Part shown: positions 6,595 to 9,157 of the stretch, piece by piece
How the letters are laid out: the number at the start of each line of letters is the position of its first letter
How positions within the stretch are numbered: position 1 is the stretch's first letter
Assembly: GCA_030631385.1 (NCBI GenBank)
Contig: DAOVLG010000046.1
Span: forward strand, 1 to 9,157
DNA from: Candidatus Coatesiibacteriota bacterium
GTDB taxonomy: Bacteria; RBG-13-66-14
Length of the DNA stretch: 9,157 nt
Reading direction: 5' to 3'
Made by a program: the position numbers and the translations under genes
The notes under the pieces: generated by a model
Databases searched by the model: none
What the model was told of the DNA's origin: nothing
What the model saw: only the letters and a program-made list of their open reading frames with translations

Positions 6595-8217
6595 TTGAAC
6601 CAGATCACCGGGAAACGCGGATTACGGCTGGCATTTGATGTCTTGCGTCCCTGGCGTCTGCGGTTGCTGGGGTTGAACCTACTGGGGTTGCCCCAGGCGG
6701 GGCTGAACGTTCTTATGGCCTGGACCATCGGCTTCGGCGTGGACCGCTTCCTCGAGCAGGCGGAGGTTCTGCGGACGCTTATACCCATCCTCTTGATCGG
6801 CCTCTTCCTCTTCCGCTCGGGTGTCGGGGTTTTCATCCGGTACATCTCCCTGCGGCTGGGTTCACGTATCCATCTCACCCTGGAACGCAGAACCTTCGAC
6901 AAGCTCCTCCGGATCCCGCTTCTGGACGCCGTGGGCGCCGGCGAGGCAACGACCTCCCTATTCCACGACTGCGCCCTCTATGCCCACGGGATCATTGACC
7001 TGTACGGCACCCTGACCGTGGAGCTCCTCCGGGCCGCGGCCCTGTGGAGCTACCTGTTGGTGTTGGAATGGCGTTTGGGGATTCTGGTGGCCGTGGCGAT
7101 CCCGGTTTTCCTCCTACCGCTCCGGTTCTTGATGCGCAAGATGCGGCGTGCGAGCACCGAGCTCTACGAACAGAACCTGCGTTACTGGAGACGGGCGGTG
7201 GACGCGGTGAGCGCCCCGAGGTTGGTGAGGGGTGCCGGCGCACAGCGTTTTGAGTTCGACAACTTCGCCGACGTGGGGGAACGGAGGATGAGCGGGATGC
7301 TCAGACAGGCCGTCTACCACTCCTTCGTCGGTCCCCTCGGAGAGGTCTTCGCTGCCTGCGCCATCGGGGCGGCCTTCTGGCTGGGGGTGGACCTCATCGG
7401 CGTTGAGGGGCTGAGCCTGGGCGGTCTGGGTTCAGCGGCGGTGACCACGGTCTGGCTCCTGGGGGCGCTGAAGGGGATATTCGGCGCAGCCGGAAACGCC
7501 CAGAGCACACTGGTGCTGCAGGATCGTCTCTTAAATATCTGGCGAATAGGGGACGAGTTTTTAGATGGACCTGAGCCACCGGAGTGGCGCGTTCTTTGGG
7601 TGGACGGGCTGGACTTCTCCTATCCGGACGGAACCGCGGTCCTTCGCGGCGTCAACCTAGGCTTGAGACGGGGGGAGATCGTCCACCTCACCGGTCCCTC
7701 GGGCGCGGGGAAGACCACTCTGGCCCGGTTACTCTGCCGTCTCTACGAGCCGACCGGGGGGCGTCTGCTCCTCAACGATAGTCCGCTAAAGGGCTACGGG
7801 CTCGGACCTTGGCGTCTGAGGACCGCCCTGGTGGATCAGGAGCCGGAGTTTTTACCCGGCGCCCTGGAGGAGGCCGTGGCCTATCCCGACGAGCCAGGCG
7901 ACGCAGGGATACACGAACTTTTACGTGAGGTCGGCCTGGGCGACTTGGAGAGGACCATCTCATCGGGCGCACCCGAGCTCTCGGGTGGCGAGCGTCGGCG
8001 TCTGGCCCTGGCCCGAGCGCTGTACCACCGTCCCGACCTCCTGATCCTCGACGAGACGACCAGCTTCGTCATGGCCGAGCGGGAGCGGGCGCTGATCGAG
8101 CTGGTACGGCGGAGGCTGCCCGATACGGCGGTTCTTGTCATCAGCCACCGCGAGAGGGTGGGGGATTTGGCGGACCGGCGCCTGCGCCTGGAACCCAATG
8201 GGGTGGTCGAGCTTTAA
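6595..8217 (+). CDS. Half-size ABC exporter (membrane domain fused to ATP-binding domain)
   Basis: This is an inner-membrane transporter using ATP hydrolysis for efflux; the substrate is unknown. The 540-residue product has an N-terminal membrane domain with hydrophobic spans near 22-48, 61-81, 143-159, 161-180, 246-269 and 278-297. The nucleotide-binding domain starts at about 331: A-loop Tyr in FSYPDG, Walker A GPSGAGKTT (367-375, Lys373), Q-loop Gln415, signature LSGGE (462-466), Walker B LLILDE (catalytic Glu487) and H-loop His518. Two things are odd. The stretch between Q-loop and signature is short and lacks the TxVGERG X-loop of typical exporters. The D-loop reads TSFVM where SALD is usual, losing the aspartate. 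It starts with TTG preceded by GGGGAG about nine bases upstream, overlapping the end of the transglycosylase gene, so the two are surely co-transcribed. It could be a homodimer or half of a heterodimer whose partner is elsewhere. Confidence 0.93.
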   Translation: MNQITGKRGLRLAFDVLRPWRLRLLGLNLLGLPQAGLNVLMAWTIGFGVDRFLEQAEVLRTLIPILLIGLFLFRSGVGVFIRYISLRLGSRIHLTLERRTFDKLLRIPLLDAVGAGEATTSLFHDCALYAHGIIDLYGTLTVELLRAAALWSYLLVLEWRLGILVAVAIPVFLLPLRFLMRKMRRASTELYEQNLRYWRRAVDAVSAPRLVRGAGAQRFEFDNFADVGERRMSGMLRQAVYHSFVGPLGEVFAACAIGAAFWLGVDLIGVEGLSLGGLGSAAVTTVWLLGALKGIFGAAGNAQSTLVLQDRLLNIWRIGDEFLDGPEPPEWRVLWVDGLDFSYPDGTAVLRGVNLGLRRGEIVHLTGPSGAGKTTLARLLCRLYEPTGGRLLLNDSPLKGYGLGPWRLRTALVDQEPEFLPGALEEAVAYPDEPGDAGIHELLREVGLGDLERTISSGAPELSGGERRRLALARALYHRPDLLILDETTSFVMAERERALIELVRRRLPDTAVLVISHRERVGDLADRRLRLEPNGVVEL

Positions 8218-8250
8218 CATCACTGGATGGTTTCTCCGTCAGGCTATCTC

Positions 8251-8298
8251 CGCGAGCGAAACCGTTAATACGTAGCGCAGCCCCTCTGTGGGCCGCCG
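8251..8298 (+). repeat. 48-base intergenic repeat, copy 1
   Basis: It begins CGCGAGCGAAACCGTTAATA and ends in a GCAGCCC...GGGCCGC imperfect hairpin. It matches the copy at 8475-8522 at 41 of 48 positions in the same orientation, without gaps. Confidence 0.85.
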
Positions 8299-8307
8299 CA
8301 TAAATTT

Positions 8308-8340
8308 CCCTCTCCCCGTGGGAGAGGGCTAGGGTGAGGG
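8308..8340. repeat. CCCTCTCCC/GGGAGAGGG palindromic element
   Basis: A perfect 9-base stem (8308-8316 with 8320-8328) around a CGT loop is followed by CTAGGGTGAGGG. Elements of this spelling recur in the intergenic DNA of many GC-rich bacteria and often give spurious translated peptides such as LTLALSHGERE. It lies about 90 bases after the ABC exporter stop. Confidence 0.75.
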
Positions 8341-8350
8341 CTGCCATTAC

Positions 8351-8377
8351 GGGCGGGTGTGGACACCCTCCCCTACA
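8351..8377. repeat. Short palindromic intergenic element, GGGTGT/ACACCC variant
   Basis: GGGCGGGTGT, a GG centre, ACACCC and then TCCCCTACA form a hairpin ending in the same CCTACA as the elements at 2089-2118 and 8522-8550. Confidence 0.55.
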
Positions 8378-8387
8378 TCAAACCGAT

Positions 8388-8413
8388 GTAGCGCGGCCCC
8401 TCTGTGGGCCGCC
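8388..8413 (+). repeat. 48-base intergenic repeat, partial copy (3' half with perfect hairpin)
   Basis: GTAGCGCGGCCC through GGGCCGCC repeats the right half of the 48-base unit. Here the stem GCGGCCC/GGGCCGC (8393-8399 with 8406-8412) is perfect around a six-base CTCTGT loop. The left half of the unit is missing. Confidence 0.75.
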
Positions 8414-8428
8414 AGCGCAGGGCGCTGG
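8412..8428. repeat. Perfect 7-base hairpin with AGG loop
   Basis: CCAGCGC pairs with GCGCTGG across three bases. It directly abuts the partial 48-base repeat copy. There is no T-run on either side. Confidence 0.5.
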
Positions 8429-8474
8429 ACCCGAGCCCCGCGAGGAGAATCAATTGCGTTCGAGGATTAGTCCC

Positions 8475-8522
8475 CGCGAGCGAAACAGTTAATACATAGC
8501 GCGGCCCTTCCATGGACCGCCG
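8475..8522 (+). repeat. 48-base intergenic repeat, copy 2
   Basis: It matches copy 1 at 41 of 48 positions; four of the seven differences fall in the hairpin region. It lies 176 bases after the end of copy 1. Confidence 0.85.
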
Positions 8523-8550
8523 CGGTGGGGCGTAGAAGCCCCACCCTACA
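8522..8550. repeat. Short palindromic intergenic element (GTAGAA loop, CCTACA end)
   Basis: GGTGGGGC pairs perfectly with GCCCCACC (8524-8531 with 8538-8545) around GTAGAA, followed by CTACA. It shares loop and end with the element upstream of the btuF-like gene at 2089-2118. It directly abuts copy 2 of the 48-base repeat and ends a few bases past the stop of the leftward gene. Confidence 0.7.
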
Positions 8551-8554
8551 TTCG

Positions 8555-9157
8555 TCACCGACTGATGACCAACCGGCGGGTGAGTGTGCCGGTATCAGTT
8601 GTTAAGCTGGCTAGGTATACGCTGGGCAGTAGGCCAGAGGTGTCGTAGACGATTTCGTGGCGGCCTGGTGTGGTAGGAACACTCACAGAGGACGCCACGA
8701 GCCGACCTGAGAGGTCGTAGAGCGAGAGCTCTACGTTTGTAGTGTTTTCTGGGATGTAGTAGCTGAGGGTTACCTGGTCCGTGGCCGGGCAGGGGTAGGG
8801 GGCGTAGAGTGTGAGTCGGTTGGCATCTGGTCCCGGCCAGGCGGCTTCAACGGGACCAAAGCGGAGGACGGAGCTGTCGGGGAGGGTTGCTTCGAGGGTG
8901 TAGAGGTGAGTGATGTTCGGTTCGGCGTCGCGGTCGAGGTAACGGTAGAGGGCGTCGCCGGAGAGGTTGACCAGGCGCTCGCCGTCGCGTTCCAGGCGCC
9001 AGGTAGAGCCGATCAGATCGCCATCCTCGCGCCAAGATAGGAGGATGCCGTCACTCACTGAATCGGCGCTCAGAATGGGATCATCAATGGCCCAATCCTC
9101 AGTCTGATAAACGTAAAGAATGTCATAATCATACGAATCCCAATTGTATTTCCCAAC
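8555..9157 (-). CDS. Secreted/surface protein, C-terminal part with Fn3-like segment and sorting-type tail (5' end beyond window)
   Basis: Only the last 200 residues are visible; the frame is open to the right edge, so the GTG at 9058 is probably internal, not the start. Numbering from the first visible codon, residues 35-106 look like a fibronectin-III-like beta domain (GILLSW...WRLERDG...YTLEA). Residues 119-200 form a C-terminal tail of the Por-secretion/FlgD-Ig type: APYPCPATD, alternating strands, VELSLYDLSGRLVASS, PGRHEIVYDTSGL and a final basic TRRLVISR. In Bacteroidota and related phyla such tails direct proteins to type IX secretion or the cell surface. Here a cysteine replaces the usual asparagine of the PNPA motif. 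What the upstream part does cannot be seen; the first 33 visible residues are Asp/Tyr-rich and recognisably AT-richer. The gene converges on the ABC exporter. Confidence 0.82.
   Translation of the reverse strand, partial: VGKYNWDSYDYDILYVYQTEDWAIDDPILSADSVSDGILLSWREDGDLIGSTWRLERDGERLVNLSGDALYRYLDRDAEPNITHLYTLEATLPDSSVLRFGPVEAAWPGPDANRLTLYAPYPCPATDQVTLSYYIPENTTNVELSLYDLSGRLVASSVSVPTTPGRHEIVYDTSGLLPSVYLASLTTDTGTLTRRLVISR

Larger units (their letters stand above)
8218..8554. other. Convergent, repeat-filled intergenic region
   Basis: The 337 bases between the two convergent genes contain no supportable gene. They are made up almost wholly of short repeats and hairpins: two copies of a 48-base unit with a third partial copy, a CCCTCTCCC palindrome, two CCTACA-type elements and a 7-base-stem hairpin. 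No hairpin is followed by a T-run in either direction, so canonical intrinsic terminators are absent, although the hairpins may stop or protect transcripts. Confidence 0.75.

Noticed and set aside
8141..8347. Minus-strand open frame of 68 codons containing LTLALSHGERE
   Set aside because: This peptide is a typical spurious translation of the CCCTCTCCC-type intergenic repeat, and the frame overlaps the end of the ABC exporter gene.
8524..8545. Intrinsic terminator for the leftward gene
   Set aside because: The hairpin is strong, but no T-run follows on the minus strand; it fits the dispersed palindrome family better.

Overview
The window reads as chromosomal DNA from a GC-rich, free-living bacterium, probably a diderm. 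The evidence is two outer-membrane-type lipoprotein signals, a periplasmic lytic transglycosylase, and a C-terminal tail of the Por/FlgD-like sorting type at the right edge. That tail, several TTG starts, split pathway genes without their usual partners and repeat-filled intergenic gaps suggest an uncultivated lineage of the FCB or candidate-phylum kind (Coatesbacteria-like is my guess). I see no rRNA, tRNA, CRISPR array, transposase or phage gene.

Layout, left to right. (1) Positions 1-2054, minus strand: a tight cluster transcribed leftwards, consisting of a BtuF-like substrate-binding lipoprotein, then comF (stop and start share one base, TGATG), then after 11 bases the first 132 codons of a DEAD/DEAH-box helicase of the YprA/MrfA type, which runs off the left edge. 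(2) Positions 2055-2584: a gene-free gap of about 530 bases with two palindromic elements. (3) Positions 2585-4047, minus strand: fumarase class I beta subunit followed by the phosphodiesterase ymdB, behind a plausible promoter. (4) Positions 4048-4323: the divergent promoter region. (5) Positions 4324-8217, plus strand: a two-gene unit of a Slt70-like lytic transglycosylase lipoprotein and a half-size ABC exporter, 6 bases apart. (6) Positions 8218-8554: a convergent gap packed with repeats and hairpins. (7) Positions 8555-9157, minus strand: the C-terminal 200 residues of a secreted protein with an Fn3-like segment and a sorting-type tail.

Most genes are recognisable housekeeping or envelope functions, and I do not see a convincing new multi-gene system. 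The points most worth following are the atypical D-loop and shortened nucleotide-binding domain of the ABC exporter and its pairing with a transglycosylase; the unusual btuF-comF-helicase cluster; the large inverted repeat at 2322-2400, whose left arm also matches a sigma-54 promoter; and two or three families of short palindromic repeats in the non-coding gaps.
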